From assembly GCA_029262595.1 (NCBI GenBank), contig JAJCZB010000031.1, forward strand, positions 28,365 through 92,364: a stretch of 64,000 nt of DNA, read 5' to 3'. The DNA comes from Candidatus Babelota bacterium. GTDB taxonomy: Bacteria > Babelota > Babeliae > Babelales > Vermiphilaceae. Shown piece after piece: positions 7,719-15,642 of this stretch. The notes beneath the pieces were generated by a model. That model saw only the letters and a program-made list of their open reading frames with translations, made no database searches and had not been told where the DNA came from. Every line of letters begins with the position of its first letter. Position 1 is the first letter of the stretch. The position numbers and the translations under genes are program-made.

Positions 7719-8513
7719 TTACTGATTAGCAGCTGGTATGACCCGGTAAAAAGAAAAAGGTGGATGCAGTTTATGCGCGTCTCGTTGCGTGCTATAGATT
7801 TGGTGGGGCGCTTTGATTGGGATGTTTCGTGCACGCAGCTCTTTTCTTAATTGTTGGGGGTTTTTAAAGAGAATTGCATCAAAGCCCATTGATCGAGCAA
7901 CGCGGACATTGTCCCAATTATCATCTATAAAAAGAACCGGAGTTTTATCCAGCTCAATAGCGTTATGCGCCAAATATTTTTCAAAAAAGCGTGCATCAGG
8001 TTTTTTAATAATTTCGCCGTTTTCAAATCCAGTAACGATTGATTTTTTCAAATCCATTCGTTTAAAGAATGGAGCGACGTATGGATGTTTATTTGAATCG
8101 AGCAATCGGCGAAACGATGTTTCTCCTATATTAGATCCTATGTGTTGCTCAACTCCCAAGGCATGCAGTTCTTGGACCAACTCTTTCATGCCGGGAATGG
8201 GGCGCTGTGCATTTGCGATGCTGATAATCAATTCAGCCAAATGGGGATTTCCATGCTTGAGTGCGGTTTTAATATATTCTTCGGATGACGTGTCTTGAAA
8301 AAGATGCTGTGCGCTTAGGGAGGCAAAGTCTTTGAGTAGTGGCCATGAAAAATGAGAAAAAACTTCTTTTAAATGTGGGAAGGTAAAAAAGGTAAGCGCT
8401 CGATCTTGCGTTTGCAAAAGCACACCATGTATATCCCAGAGAATAATTGGATTATCTGCGCGGCAGATTGAAGTGAATAATAAAAGACTTACTAAAATTT
8501 TTTTTATCGTCAT
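7719..8513 (-). CDS. Exported HAD-superfamily hydrolase-like protein
   Basis: Start chosen at ATG 8513 (GGGG upstream), giving a signal peptide MTIKKILVSLLLFTSICRA. About 264 residues. Motif I reads LWDIHGVLL, so the second catalytic Asp of the HAD DxD pattern is His. Motif IV is intact (PVLFIDDNWDNVRVA) and a helical cap segment lies between. HAD enzymes are usually cytosolic phosphatases; an exported one is unusual. Loss of the acid/base Asp often goes with dehalogenase-type or changed activity, so the substrate is open. Confidence 0.75.
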   Translation of the reverse strand: MTIKKILVSLLLFTSICRADNPIILWDIHGVLLQTQDRALTFFTFPHLKEVFSHFSWPLLKDFASLSAQHLFQDTSSEEYIKTALKHGNPHLAELIISIANAQRPIPGMKELVQELHALGVEQHIGSNIGETSFRRLLDSNKHPYVAPFFKRMDLKKSIVTGFENGEIIKKPDARFFEKYLAHNAIELDKTPVLFIDDNWDNVRVARSMGFDAILFKNPQQLRKELRARNIPIKAPHQIYSTQRDAHKLHPPFSFYRVIPAANQ

Positions 8514-8620
8514 AAAAAACCCCTGTGTTTGCATAAGCGTAACACAGAGGCGTTTTTATCTAAAGTTATGCGTGCATAAAACCAGCACTGCAGTTTTGAG
8601 CGTATGTTTTTCAGAAGGTA

Positions 8621-9016
8621 AAAACGGGCAAAATAGTAAGCCGGATTCTGTTGCTTATGAACATAAGCAGGCAACCATCTATCTAAGCGGCATACCCGCA
8701 CGTTTAGCCGAAACAAACAATCGAACGTGCCTATTTTGCCTTGCTCCAGGTAGGGTTTGCCCATCGCGTACTATTACTAGTACGGATCGTGCGCTCTTAC
8801 CGCACGTTTTCACCCTTACCCCTATTTATGCTTCTGCGAGCGCCTTTCGGATCAAGCAGACTGGTTGCGCGTTTTAGGGGCGGTTATTTTCTGTGGCACT
8901 TTCCATAGGGTTACCCCTTCCTTCGTTGCGTGACAGCTCCGAAGGTACCTTGTTTGTTTGGAGTCCGGACTTTCCTCTCACGCAAGCGTGAGCGATTGCC
9001 CCATTTTGCCCGTTTT
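8621..9016 (-). ncRNA. rnpB: RNase P RNA (bacterial class A)
   Basis: The minus strand carries the conserved core: GAGGAAAGTCCGGACTCC near the 5' end, GGTAAGGGTGAAAACGTGCG, AAACCCTACCTGGAGCAAG, and ACAGAATCCGGCTTA near the 3' end. Ends are placed by helix P1, where 9016-9001 pairs with 8636-8621 (AAAACGGGCAAAATGG with CTATTTTGCCCGTTTT). Length is about 396 nt, normal for the class. It is the catalytic RNA that removes the 5' leader of pre-tRNA. Its 5' end overlaps the 3' end of the upstream membrane-protein gene. Confidence 0.95.
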
Positions 9017-9430
9017 CAATTTCAAAGAGAAAATCATACATATCAGTATATTACCAAAAATAATGCCTATTGTATAGGGCGTCGAGGGGGTGGTTTCCAG
9101 CAGAAAAGGCCTCAGGATCAGCAAATCAACTATCAGGCAGAGTCCCGTGGCCAGAGCGGGATAGAGCTGGTGAGGAAAGATGTTTGGCCGGATTGCGGAG
9201 ATGATGATACTTGCGGGAAGTACGCTTATGAGGGGCCACCATAGTGGGAGTCCCATTGTGAGGCTTGCGCTCATAAGAAGAAGAAATCCCCATATAATGT
9301 GCCCCCATGGGAATGGGCGTGCAAAAAGGCCAACCATGAAAAGCGAGAGCACAAGAAAGCCTGCGGGATTATTGCTTGCAAAGAAGCTCCAGAGGTCAAA
9401 ACAGAGTAATAAAAAAAAGGAAATATACAT
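8978..9430 (-). CDS. Small polytopic membrane protein overlapping rnpB
   Basis: 150 residues with four to five hydrophobic helices (start MYISFFLLLCFDLW). The sequence is clean, aromatic and Leu-rich, and looks like a genuine membrane protein. No family is recognised; size and topology recall MreD-like proteins, but I see no supporting motif. The last 12 or so codons (KLKTGKMGQSLTLA) run through helix P1 and the first bases of rnpB, so either the gene overlaps rnpB by about 39 bp or rnpB is processed from its mRNA. Confidence 0.6.
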   Translation of the reverse strand: MYISFFLLLCFDLWSFFASNNPAGFLVLSLFMVGLFARPFPWGHIIWGFLLLMSASLTMGLPLWWPLISVLPASIIISAIRPNIFPHQLYPALATGLCLIVDLLILRPFLLETTPSTPYTIGIIFGNILICMIFSLKLKTGKMGQSLTLA

Positions 9431-9475
9431 TTTTTTCTTTATTAATTGATAATTTTTAAATCTTTTTTTTCTCTG

Positions 9476-9504
9476 TTGATTGTATCTTGAATATACGCTA
9501 TGTT
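9476..9504 (+). promoter_or_regulatory. Sigma70-type promoter for the small exported gene at 9564
   Basis: TTGATT (9476-9481), a 17-bp spacer and TATGTT (9499-9504), in an AT-rich stretch upstream of ATG 9564. Confidence 0.5.
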
Positions 9505-9563
9505 CAATCCATTCGTTCTAAAGAGGAAAATAGTTGATGATCGTTTACTAAGGAGTACGACAA

Positions 9564-9923
9564 ATGAAGAAAACATTTGCGTTTGCACTATTGCTTACAT
9601 TGTGTTCAGGTTCTAGCGCTTTTGGGATGGATCAATTCAACCGTGTTGTTGATGCTGTTGCGAAAGTTGCTGATACTGCATTAAGTTTGAAAAAAGCTCC
9701 GGGTGTGAGACACATGTTTCATGAGGGAACGCACAAGTCTGGCGCCAAGGCAGGAGAAAAGAAAGGGTTGCTGGGAGAGCATGCTCGCTATCCAAAAGCG
9801 ATATTGTCTTTAGTTATGGTGTGGAGAGCATGGAAAAGTGAAACACTCAGAAGCTGCGCAAGCACTGTGGCTGCTCCGGTAAGAAGTCTTTGCACAGGAT
9901 GCTGCAAAAAAAGCAAAAAATAA
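9564..9923 (+). CDS. Small exported protein with Cys-containing tail
   Basis: 119 residues starting with a signal peptide (MKKTFAFALLLTLCSGSSAFG), with AAGGAG upstream. The mature protein is basic and Ala/Lys-rich, has a helical segment VVDAVAKVADTALSLKK, and ends with CTGCCKKSKK. No family recognised. It stands alone with its own promoter and terminator. Confidence 0.65.
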   Translation: MKKTFAFALLLTLCSGSSAFGMDQFNRVVDAVAKVADTALSLKKAPGVRHMFHEGTHKSGAKAGEKKGLLGEHARYPKAILSLVMVWRAWKSETLRSCASTVAAPVRSLCTGCCKKSKK

Positions 9924-9947
9924 GCGCGTAAACAAGCACGCAGATTG

Positions 9948-9976
9948 AAGGGGAGCCAAGCGCTTCCCTTTTTTTT
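9948..9976 (+). terminator. Intrinsic terminator
   Basis: AAGGGGAGC (9948-9956) pairs with GCTTCCCTT (9962-9970) with one G-U pair, followed by a run of T. Confidence 0.8.
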
Positions 9977-10040
9977 ATCTGTTTTCGTAGTACTCTATGC
10001 AGCAACAACTATTTTCTAACTCACATAAAAGGGGCTGATT

Positions 10041-10904
10041 ATGATTACTTTTTCACATCGTTTTTTTTCTTGTGCACTAGCGCTCAGCTGCACTGCATCA
10101 TTGTTTGGTGTCGCGCCAACGCGTGAAGAAAAAGATTTACTGCGCCTTGCGCAAGAGCGGCGCCATCACGGCATTCGCGAAGTTGTTGATGATATTAAGC
10201 GTGGATGGGGAGTGATTGAATATTTTTTAAAAGATGTGAAGTTAAATGCGCGCGTGCATGCGTGCTTGGCGGAGCGTTGGCAGCAGGCGTATCGCTATAA
10301 TGATTCTTCTGCGTATGCAAAGATTAGTGAGCGAGATATTACTACGCTATTTGAGCAATTTTTACTCGAATTGCAGCCCGGTATCTCTTATTTTGATAAG
10401 CAACGTGCGCTTGATCGAGTTCGTAGAGATGCGCGTTCATTTGGCCGAGAAATTCAAAGTGAGTTTCGTGTAACGGTTGAAAAAGCGCAACGTATTATAC
10501 TCGTTAATTTAAAAGATCATATTCCGCATAAAATGCATCAAGAGATTCTTGAGGGCACTACGCACGTCTTAAAAGATGGTATTCGCTTTTTGCTCTATGT
10601 GATTTTGCAAAAGCATAACGGTGGATTTAATCGATATGATGTGCGATTTATTAATGCAAAATTAGATATGCTGATCGCGCAATACGGCCAAGACTATCCG
10701 TATGCTTCACAAAGCATGTATGAAAGTTGGGCATTCTCTGTATTGCAAGATTTATTGTTTGCAGAGTGCTCAGTATGCATGGATCATAAAGCTGATCGCT
10801 ATATGTCTTGCTGCAAGACTAAGAGCATTTGCAGATCGTGCTATCATCGCGTATCTTCATGCCCGCTATGCCGTGCGCCTAAGCGGAGAAGCACTCGATC
10901 ATAA
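10041..10904 (+). CDS. Exported protein with C-terminal RING-like zinc finger
   Basis: 287 residues. A signal peptide (ending near SLFG) is followed by about 215 residues of charged, mostly helical sequence, then a RING-type cluster at 243-277: C243-x2-C246, C257-C258, C264-x2-C267, C274-P-L-C277. The C-C-x5-C-x2-C arrangement replaces the usual C-x-H, a variant I know from some protist RING proteins. RING domains recruit E2 ubiquitin-conjugating enzymes, a eukaryotic system, so an exported bacterial copy suggests a host-directed ligase-like effector (inference). It ends just before a strong terminator. Confidence 0.75.
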   Translation: MITFSHRFFSCALALSCTASLFGVAPTREEKDLLRLAQERRHHGIREVVDDIKRGWGVIEYFLKDVKLNARVHACLAERWQQAYRYNDSSAYAKISERDITTLFEQFLLELQPGISYFDKQRALDRVRRDARSFGREIQSEFRVTVEKAQRIILVNLKDHIPHKMHQEILEGTTHVLKDGIRFLLYVILQKHNGGFNRYDVRFINAKLDMLIAQYGQDYPYASQSMYESWAFSVLQDLLFAECSVCMDHKADRYMSCCKTKSICRSCYHRVSSCPLCRAPKRRSTRS

Positions 10905-10917
10905 AGATAGTGGCATT

Positions 10918-10953
10918 AAAAGAAAGCCCCGCTACAATGCGGGGCTTTCTTTT
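10918..10953. terminator. Strong bidirectional terminator between convergent genes
   Basis: A perfect 15-bp stem: AAAAGAAAGCCCCGC (10918-10932) with GCGGGGCTTTCTTTT (10939-10953). A- and T-runs are built into the stem, so it works both ways. The stop codon of the extended minus-strand frame touches it. Confidence 0.9.
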
Positions 10954-11211
10954 AATTACGACCAAAATATCTCAGTTCTGCAAAAGCTTGAGCCCTACAA
11001 TGCCCGTAACTATTACCACGGGTTGCAAAGGCTTTCATAATCAGCTCAGCAGTATGTTGTTTTTGTTGTTTAATTTTTCTTGCTGCACGTTCGAGACGCA
11101 TCCGTCTCGCATAAGCGGCTGTTTTTTTTGACCTTTTGGCGCCATTTTTGCCGCATAGAGTCCGCTTGATATAAGCGCTAAACTAAGCGCAGATAATCGT
11201 ATGATACTCAT
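10952..11211 (-). pseudogene. Small exported protein gene split by a frameshift in a run of eight A
   Basis: From ATG 11211 (GAGG upstream) the frame gives a good signal peptide, MSIIRLSALSLALISSGLYA, then MAPKGQ. It next meets eight A (T-run 11122-11129) and continues as an unlikely tail to a stop at 11041. In the -1 frame after the A-run the sequence is far more protein-like: KTAAYARRMRLERAARKIKQ, then HTAELIMKAFATRGNS and FAELRYFGRN. It ends at 10952 against the terminator. So one intact gene of about 86 residues appears to be shifted by mutation, sequencing error or transcriptional slippage. Confidence 0.65.
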
Positions 11212-11293
11212 TGTAACCTCCATTAATAATGAATATTTCTCTGTAGCTATGAGTATAGCAATAATTTCAATTTGTCACAAGCTGCGGTGAGGG

Positions 11294-11569
11294 TTAGCGT
11301 GCCCAGCGAGGTTGTTCGCGTAATCTCATCCACATTCCGCATCCTTGCATATGGCGCCCAGAAAACGCTCGGGCAATTACTACAGCCACAAGGCCTCGTG
11401 GAAGGTCTTCCCGTAATTGTCTTCGGGTTACACTTTTTTGGGGTTTGTCTCTGCGTGGAAATGCCGGAGAAGCTGGCGGTACCTTGGGCTCTCGTTTTCT
11501 TTTTTGGGCGTATCCTATATGAGCAGAAGCAAATAGTGTAATGGCTATGAGCCAATGATAGCGAGACAT
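11294..11569 (-). CDS. Small exported basic protein
   Basis: 91 residues: signal peptide MSRYHWLIAITLFASAHIGYA, then a Lys/Arg/Pro-rich region and an ARAFSGRHMQGCG...R ending. It is weakly like the end of the neighbouring frameshifted gene (KAFATRG..YGHC...R), so the two may be diverged copies. An overlapping frame is longer but lacks a signal peptide and looks random. Function unknown. Confidence 0.5.
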   Translation of the reverse strand: MSRYHWLIAITLFASAHIGYAQKRKREPKVPPASPAFPRRDKPQKSVTRRQLREDLPRGLVAVVIARAFSGRHMQGCGMWMRLREQPRWAR

Positions 11570-11601
11570 AATAAATTCCTTAAGTGTAAGTGCATTGATG
11601 A

Positions 11602-12654
11602 TTATACGTTTAGTTTAATGGCTTTCTGCCTACTGAGCAATTTCCGTGTTATTACTTTTTGAAGGAGTTGTGTCGCTGAAGTATTGAGTGCCACGGTGCA
11701 TAATTCAGGATGTTCTTTGCGCATAGCATGCGCATTAAAAAGTTGGTGCGTATTGTGTTTTGTGATTAATGGAAGAGTGACTATTGGCTTTGCAAAATAC
11801 AATGCTTCAAAGAGGCTGCCTGCGCCGCTGCGACAAAAAATCACATCAGCCATTGCATAATAGGGAGTAATATTTTGCTCAAATGAAAATACATGGGCGG
11901 GAATGTGTGCACCATCGTATTTTTGTATAACAGCTTTTATATGCTTTCCTGCCTGATGAATTATCTGAATTTTTTCATGAAGTTCAGGTGATGCTGCAAT
12001 GAATTGTGCCATGCACTCATTGATTTCTTGTGATCCTTGTGAGCCGCCTTGCACAAAGAGGGTGATGCGATCAGGAGTAAATTGAGCGATTTCTTTTTTT
12101 TCAATTGGTTCTGTAAATCGAATGGGGTATGCCGTGAGTTGGCATTCGTTGCGCGGGAATTGCATGCGCGTATCTGCAAAGCAGTGGCGTACGGTGCTTG
12201 CAAACCAAGAAAGAAAGAGCATCGTTTTTCCTGCGCGGGCATTCAGCTCAAAGAGTTCGATTGGGATTCGCAAAAGCCACCCTGCAATGCAGACGGGCAG
12301 TGCGACAATGCTACCCGTAGTAATAATACGTTCGGGGCGATGCGTGAGTAATTGCCAAAAACTTTTACATGTTGCCCATATAAGAGAGAGTGCCAAAAAA
12401 GGCAGCGTATACCATGCGCGGCTCTGTGCGATGGCCAATGGAATGTGCGTGATAGGATGCGAGTTACTTGCAATCAGTGCGCAGTCGAGTGGCTTGGTAC
12501 TCGTGAAAAAAACGATCTCATGGTCGCGATAGTCGCGATTGGCAATTGTAAGGCACGGCAGTATGTGCCCTCCTGAATGGCCAGCCGCAAAACAAATATG
12601 TGCGTTAGGCTTTCTTCCATTGTTGAGCGAGTGTTGCGCATGTTTTGTGTTCAT
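11602..12654 (-). CDS. murG: MurG-like GT28 N-acetylglucosaminyltransferase
   Basis: About 350 residues. GHSGGH at about 25-30 corresponds to the MurG GGTGGH loop, GGSQGSQEIN to the GGSQGA motif, and CRSGAGSLFEA to the C-terminal UDP-GlcNAc site. MurG transfers GlcNAc onto lipid I at the inner face of the membrane, using the C55 carrier that UppS makes. I chose ATG 12654, giving some 20 residues before the first strand; it overlaps the upstream TPR gene by 50 bp. An earlier start at 12702 is possible. Lower similarity than usual, hence MurG-like. Confidence 0.8.
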   Translation of the reverse strand: MNTKHAQHSLNNGRKPNAHICFAAGHSGGHILPCLTIANRDYRDHEIVFFTSTKPLDCALIASNSHPITHIPLAIAQSRAWYTLPFLALSLIWATCKSFWQLLTHRPERIITTGSIVALPVCIAGWLLRIPIELFELNARAGKTMLFLSWFASTVRHCFADTRMQFPRNECQLTAYPIRFTEPIEKKEIAQFTPDRITLFVQGGSQGSQEINECMAQFIAASPELHEKIQIIHQAGKHIKAVIQKYDGAHIPAHVFSFEQNITPYYAMADVIFCRSGAGSLFEALYFAKPIVTLPLITKHNTHQLFNAHAMRKEHPELCTVALNTSATQLLQKVITRKLLSRQKAIKLNV

Positions 12655-14242
12655 AGGGTGTCCGTGCTGCTTGTTGTGCGCGCTCAATAGTAGTGCGTGC
12701 ATCAGTAAGGTTGTTTAATTTTGCATATGTTTTTGCTAAGTGGATGTGCACTGAGCTATCGTCGGGCATTTTTTCTGAAAGTGGCTTGAGTAGCTTGAGT
12801 GCTTGTGCGTATTTTTTTTGCTTATAGAGTATCACGCCTTTTGTATCCAGAATATGTGGGTTGCCGGTGTCTAAGGCATACGCTTTTTTGAATAGTTCGT
12901 CTGCTTTTGAAAGATTATTTCCGTATGTGGCCAAGTAGTACGCGTGCAAATTCAGCGCTGGAGCAAATTGTGAATTGATGGTTTCAAGAATGGCGAGCGT
13001 TTTAAGCATCTGCGCATATTCTGATTGTTCATATTCAAGCGTAGCGATTTGAAAAAGTACGCGCGTTTTGATTCGCGGATCGTTTGTGAGCGCGAGAGCT
13101 TTTCTATTGTATTGCAAAGCGCTTTTTCCATTATCAGCGCGGCTATATAAATCAGCAAGATACAAATTGAGCACTAAGCTATTTGGTTGTCGTGATTGGA
13201 GCACGGTAAATGCATTAATGATTTTTTCAATGGGCGCCTTTGCGCGGGAAAGAAGATGCAATACTTGCGGCCACATGAGATTGTTTGGATCTGCGGCGCT
13301 CCATGATACGAGATTTTTAATTGCATCTGTGTATTCGTGCATTGCAGCCAGTATTTGTACTTTTAAAAGTCGCATTTGCGGATCAGTTTCATTGCTCGCC
13401 AAGCAGGCATCAATCTGCTGCAGTGCTGCTCGATACTGTTTTTTTTCAAAGAGGAGTACCGCTTTTTCAATACACGGCCGATTGAGCACGACGACATTGC
13501 CATTTTTTTGTGACGCTTTTTGTTTGATTGCAAGCTGCATAAGGTGCTGTTCAATTTGTTTGTTCGGGCCGGTTAGCTCAAGGTATGAGCTAAATCCTTG
13601 CATTGCCTGATCAAGCTGGCCTGCTTGCTCTTCAAGCATTGCTTTTAAAAGCCACCCTTGCGGAAATCGAGGGTGCGCCTCAAGGCATTGCTGGAGAAAG
13701 GCGCGTGCATGCTTGAACTCTTTGAGCTGCATATAAATTTGCCCTTTGAGGAAATAGAAAATGAAGTTATTTGGGCGACGCGGTGCATTGTTAAGATACG
13801 TATCAAGGAGCACGAGTGCATTTTTGTGCTCTTTGCGCTGTACCAATGTTTCGGCAGCATTAAAGACGATCTCGGTATGATCTTTAAATGCCTGACTGAG
13901 TTCTATGATGCGTTTATCGGCTTCATCTTTTTTGCCAACGTTTCGCAGAGCAGTAACAAATGTAAGCTGTACATCCGGATCTTTGGCAAATGTTTTTTCA
14001 AGCTTGGGCATGAGTTCGACGATTTTTTTATAATCTTTCGTATCAGCCAGGAAATGAAGATAGCCTTTATTGTTGAGTAACGAGTGATTGGCATCTGAAA
14101 AAATATGATTGTACCACTTTTTAGTTTCTTGCGTATTGCCGCCAAATTGCTGATATTTTGCCCAGAAATAATTATGAAATGGATTGGCGAGTATGCTGCT
14201 GATTGCAAGTAATGGTATGAATGCGAGTAGTACTTTTTTCAT
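12605..14242 (-). CDS. Exported TPR-repeat protein
   Basis: 545 residues starting with a signal peptide (MKKVLLAFIPLLAISSILA), followed by helical tetratricopeptide-like repeats across the whole chain. The clearest are near residues 155-215 (FLKGQIYMQLKEFKHARAFL), 350-420 and 460-530 (DTKGVILYKQKKYAQALKLL). TPRs form protein-binding solenoids. By export it would work in the periplasm or on the surface, and it may help assemble envelope proteins. It lies between a DciA-like gene and murG on the same strand. Confidence 0.85.
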   Translation of the reverse strand: MKKVLLAFIPLLAISSILANPFHNYFWAKYQQFGGNTQETKKWYNHIFSDANHSLLNNKGYLHFLADTKDYKKIVELMPKLEKTFAKDPDVQLTFVTALRNVGKKDEADKRIIELSQAFKDHTEIVFNAAETLVQRKEHKNALVLLDTYLNNAPRRPNNFIFYFLKGQIYMQLKEFKHARAFLQQCLEAHPRFPQGWLLKAMLEEQAGQLDQAMQGFSSYLELTGPNKQIEQHLMQLAIKQKASQKNGNVVVLNRPCIEKAVLLFEKKQYRAALQQIDACLASNETDPQMRLLKVQILAAMHEYTDAIKNLVSWSAADPNNLMWPQVLHLLSRAKAPIEKIINAFTVLQSRQPNSLVLNLYLADLYSRADNGKSALQYNRKALALTNDPRIKTRVLFQIATLEYEQSEYAQMLKTLAILETINSQFAPALNLHAYYLATYGNNLSKADELFKKAYALDTGNPHILDTKGVILYKQKKYAQALKLLKPLSEKMPDDSSVHIHLAKTYAKLNNLTDARTTIERAQQAARTPYEHKTCATLAQQWKKA

Positions 14243-14255
14243 GGTTCCCCTCGTT

Positions 14256-14696
14256 TTATCTTTTTTTCTCCCGGTGGCAGCGAACTAAAAACGAGTGAAG
14301 CACTTCTTTTAAGTCTGAATCGGTAATGCGATCCAGTGCGCGTTGCTCTGATGCCGCGATAACGACTGGTTCATTATCCTCTAATGGGCTGCCGTATTCT
14401 TTTTTTTTCTTGCGCGGTGCGTTTGCTCGTTGTTTGAAGCGTATCGTTTTAAAGCGGGGCTGGTCTAGGCTTTTATTAATGGTATCGAGTATTGTTGGTC
14501 CCATAAGATAAAGCTCCTGCAACCAGCTTGAGTTTTGTACGCCCAATGTGATGGAATCATCATGTATTTTTTCAATCGAAACATGCTTGGAAAGATTTCC
14601 CATAATGTCGGGCCACTTATTGAGAAGTGCAATTTTCCAACTTTGTTTTTTTGATTGCAAGAGTGGTGATAAGAGTGTTTTAATATGAGACGTCAT
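14256..14696 (-). CDS. DciA-like (DUF721) protein
   Basis: 146 residues. The N-terminal half has the DUF721 pattern: W-x-I/A-x(5)-WPDIMGNLSKH, a stretch coding SITLGVQNSSWLQELYL, then a helix ILDTINK. DciA loads the replicative helicase DnaB in bacteria lacking DnaC (family knowledge). The tail is charged and probably disordered. Thirteen bases separate it from the downstream TPR gene. Confidence 0.7.
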   Translation of the reverse strand: MTSHIKTLLSPLLQSKKQSWKIALLNKWPDIMGNLSKHVSIEKIHDDSITLGVQNSSWLQELYLMGPTILDTINKSLDQPRFKTIRFKQRANAPRKKKKEYGSPLEDNEPVVIAASEQRALDRITDSDLKEVLHSFLVRCHREKKR

Positions 14697-14839
14697 ACCT
14701 GCCTTTATGCTTTGAATAGATCTAGTATAGCATGTGTATTGAAAAAAACTTCATTTGCTTTTTATCGCAAAAGCGGTAACTTGTACGGCGTGTGATTACC
14801 AAAAAAAGTAACGCATAATGAGCTAAGGAGTAAAGGTAC
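14697..14839. other. Divergent intergenic region
   Basis: Lies between the DciA-like gene (minus) and a small plus-strand frame. AT-rich, with no clear promoter hexamers or hairpin that I could support. Confidence 0.4.
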
Positions 14840-14986
14840 GTGAAAAAAGTCTCGTCTAAACATTCGCTTTTTTATCTAATCGATCTTTACTTGCAACAAT
14901 CAGTGGCGGTTATTCGATCATTTCTTCACAAGAAATATCCCACATCAGAGATGCGATGGGAAAGAAGGATGCATGTTCGATGGTAG
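14840..14986 (+). CDS. Possible 48-residue small protein
   Basis: A GTG at 14840 is preceded by TAAGGAG (14824-14830) and opens 48 codons. The N-terminal half is hydrophobic (HSLFYLIDLYLQQSVAVIRS) and the end basic and aromatic (MRWERRMHVRW). No family recognised. It may be a real small gene, or the remnant of a longer one in this otherwise empty 340-bp stretch. Confidence 0.3.
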   Translation: MKKVSSKHSLFYLIDLYLQQSVAVIRSFLHKKYPTSEMRWERRMHVRW

Positions 14987-15039
14987 TAAGTGAATGAGAG
15001 AAAAGTAAAAAGGTTCTCTCAGTTTAAAAGGAGTTTTCA

Positions 15040-15498
15040 ATGAAAAAATATCTATTGGCGGCGCTCGTGGTAGTGAGCGCGCCACTTTTTGCAGCGGATG
15101 ATGGTGCATGGTTTTCAGGATTTGCCGGGGGATGTTTTGGCGCTTCATTCGATGCTGCTCAAATTGCAGCATTCGCAGCAGCGCAAACTGCGCGGCGCAC
15201 TGCAGGAAATACTCTTGCTAACTTGGCAGCTGCTTTACAAGAGCAAGAGGTAGCTGATGATCAGGATGGCGCCGGCGATGATGCTGAAGCGGCAGATAGT
15301 AATGGTACGGGTGGAGATTCGGCGGAAGTTACTGCTTTGAAAAGGCAACTACAGGTGGCGCAAGATGAAGCGGACGCTTTACGTTTGCAAGCAGAGTTTA
15401 GTGGCGGAGCAGGAGCGCCAGCTGGGCTGAGGCGACGTCACTTCAACGGGCCGACTGACGACGGTGACGTACGCGCTGCATTGGAACGTGAACATTAA
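15040..15498 (+). CDS. Exported Ala/Asp-rich low-complexity protein
   Basis: 152 residues after AAAGGAG: signal peptide MKKYLLAALVVVSAPLFA, an Ala-rich helix, an acidic linker, a short coiled-coil-like part (TALKRQLQVAQDEADALRLQ) and the ending RRRHFNGPTDDGDVRAALE. The TDDGD motif recurs near the C-terminus of the exported protein at 16144. Function unknown; the sequence looks mostly disordered. Confidence 0.7.
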   Translation: MKKYLLAALVVVSAPLFAADDGAWFSGFAGGCFGASFDAAQIAAFAAAQTARRTAGNTLANLAAALQEQEVADDQDGAGDDAEAADSNGTGGDSAEVTALKRQLQVAQDEADALRLQAEFSGGAGAPAGLRRRHFNGPTDDGDVRAALEREH

Positions 15499-15535
15499 AG
15501 AGAGTGTTCATATACTATCGATAATCTAAAATAAT

Positions 15536-15567
15536 AAAAAAGCTCGGCCATACGCCGGGCTTTTTTT
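15536..15567 (+). terminator. Intrinsic terminator (copy A of a repeated hairpin)
   Basis: AAGCTCGGC pairs with GCCGGGCTT around loop CATAC and is followed by seven T. Nearly the same hairpin ends the next gene. Confidence 0.85.
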
Positions 15568-15594
15568 GACCCATCGCCTTTAGTGTTGTATGCT
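15566..15594 (+). promoter_or_regulatory. Sigma70-type promoter for the gene at 15643
   Basis: TTGACC (15566-15571), a 17-bp spacer and TATGCT (15589-15594). The -35 box overlaps the T-run of the preceding terminator. Confidence 0.6.
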
Positions 15595-15642
15595 ATTAGA
15601 ATATATTTTTTATCAAAGTGCATTTATAATGGAGGTTATTCT

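Noticed and set aside
8473..9244. Plus-strand open frames of 134 and 104 codons across this stretch
   Set aside because: They lie over RNase P RNA on the opposite strand and have no ribosome binding site or protein-like composition.
11247..11555. A 102-codon minus-strand frame overlapping the exported gene at 11294
   Set aside because: The other frame has a clear signal peptide and a better composition; this one does not.
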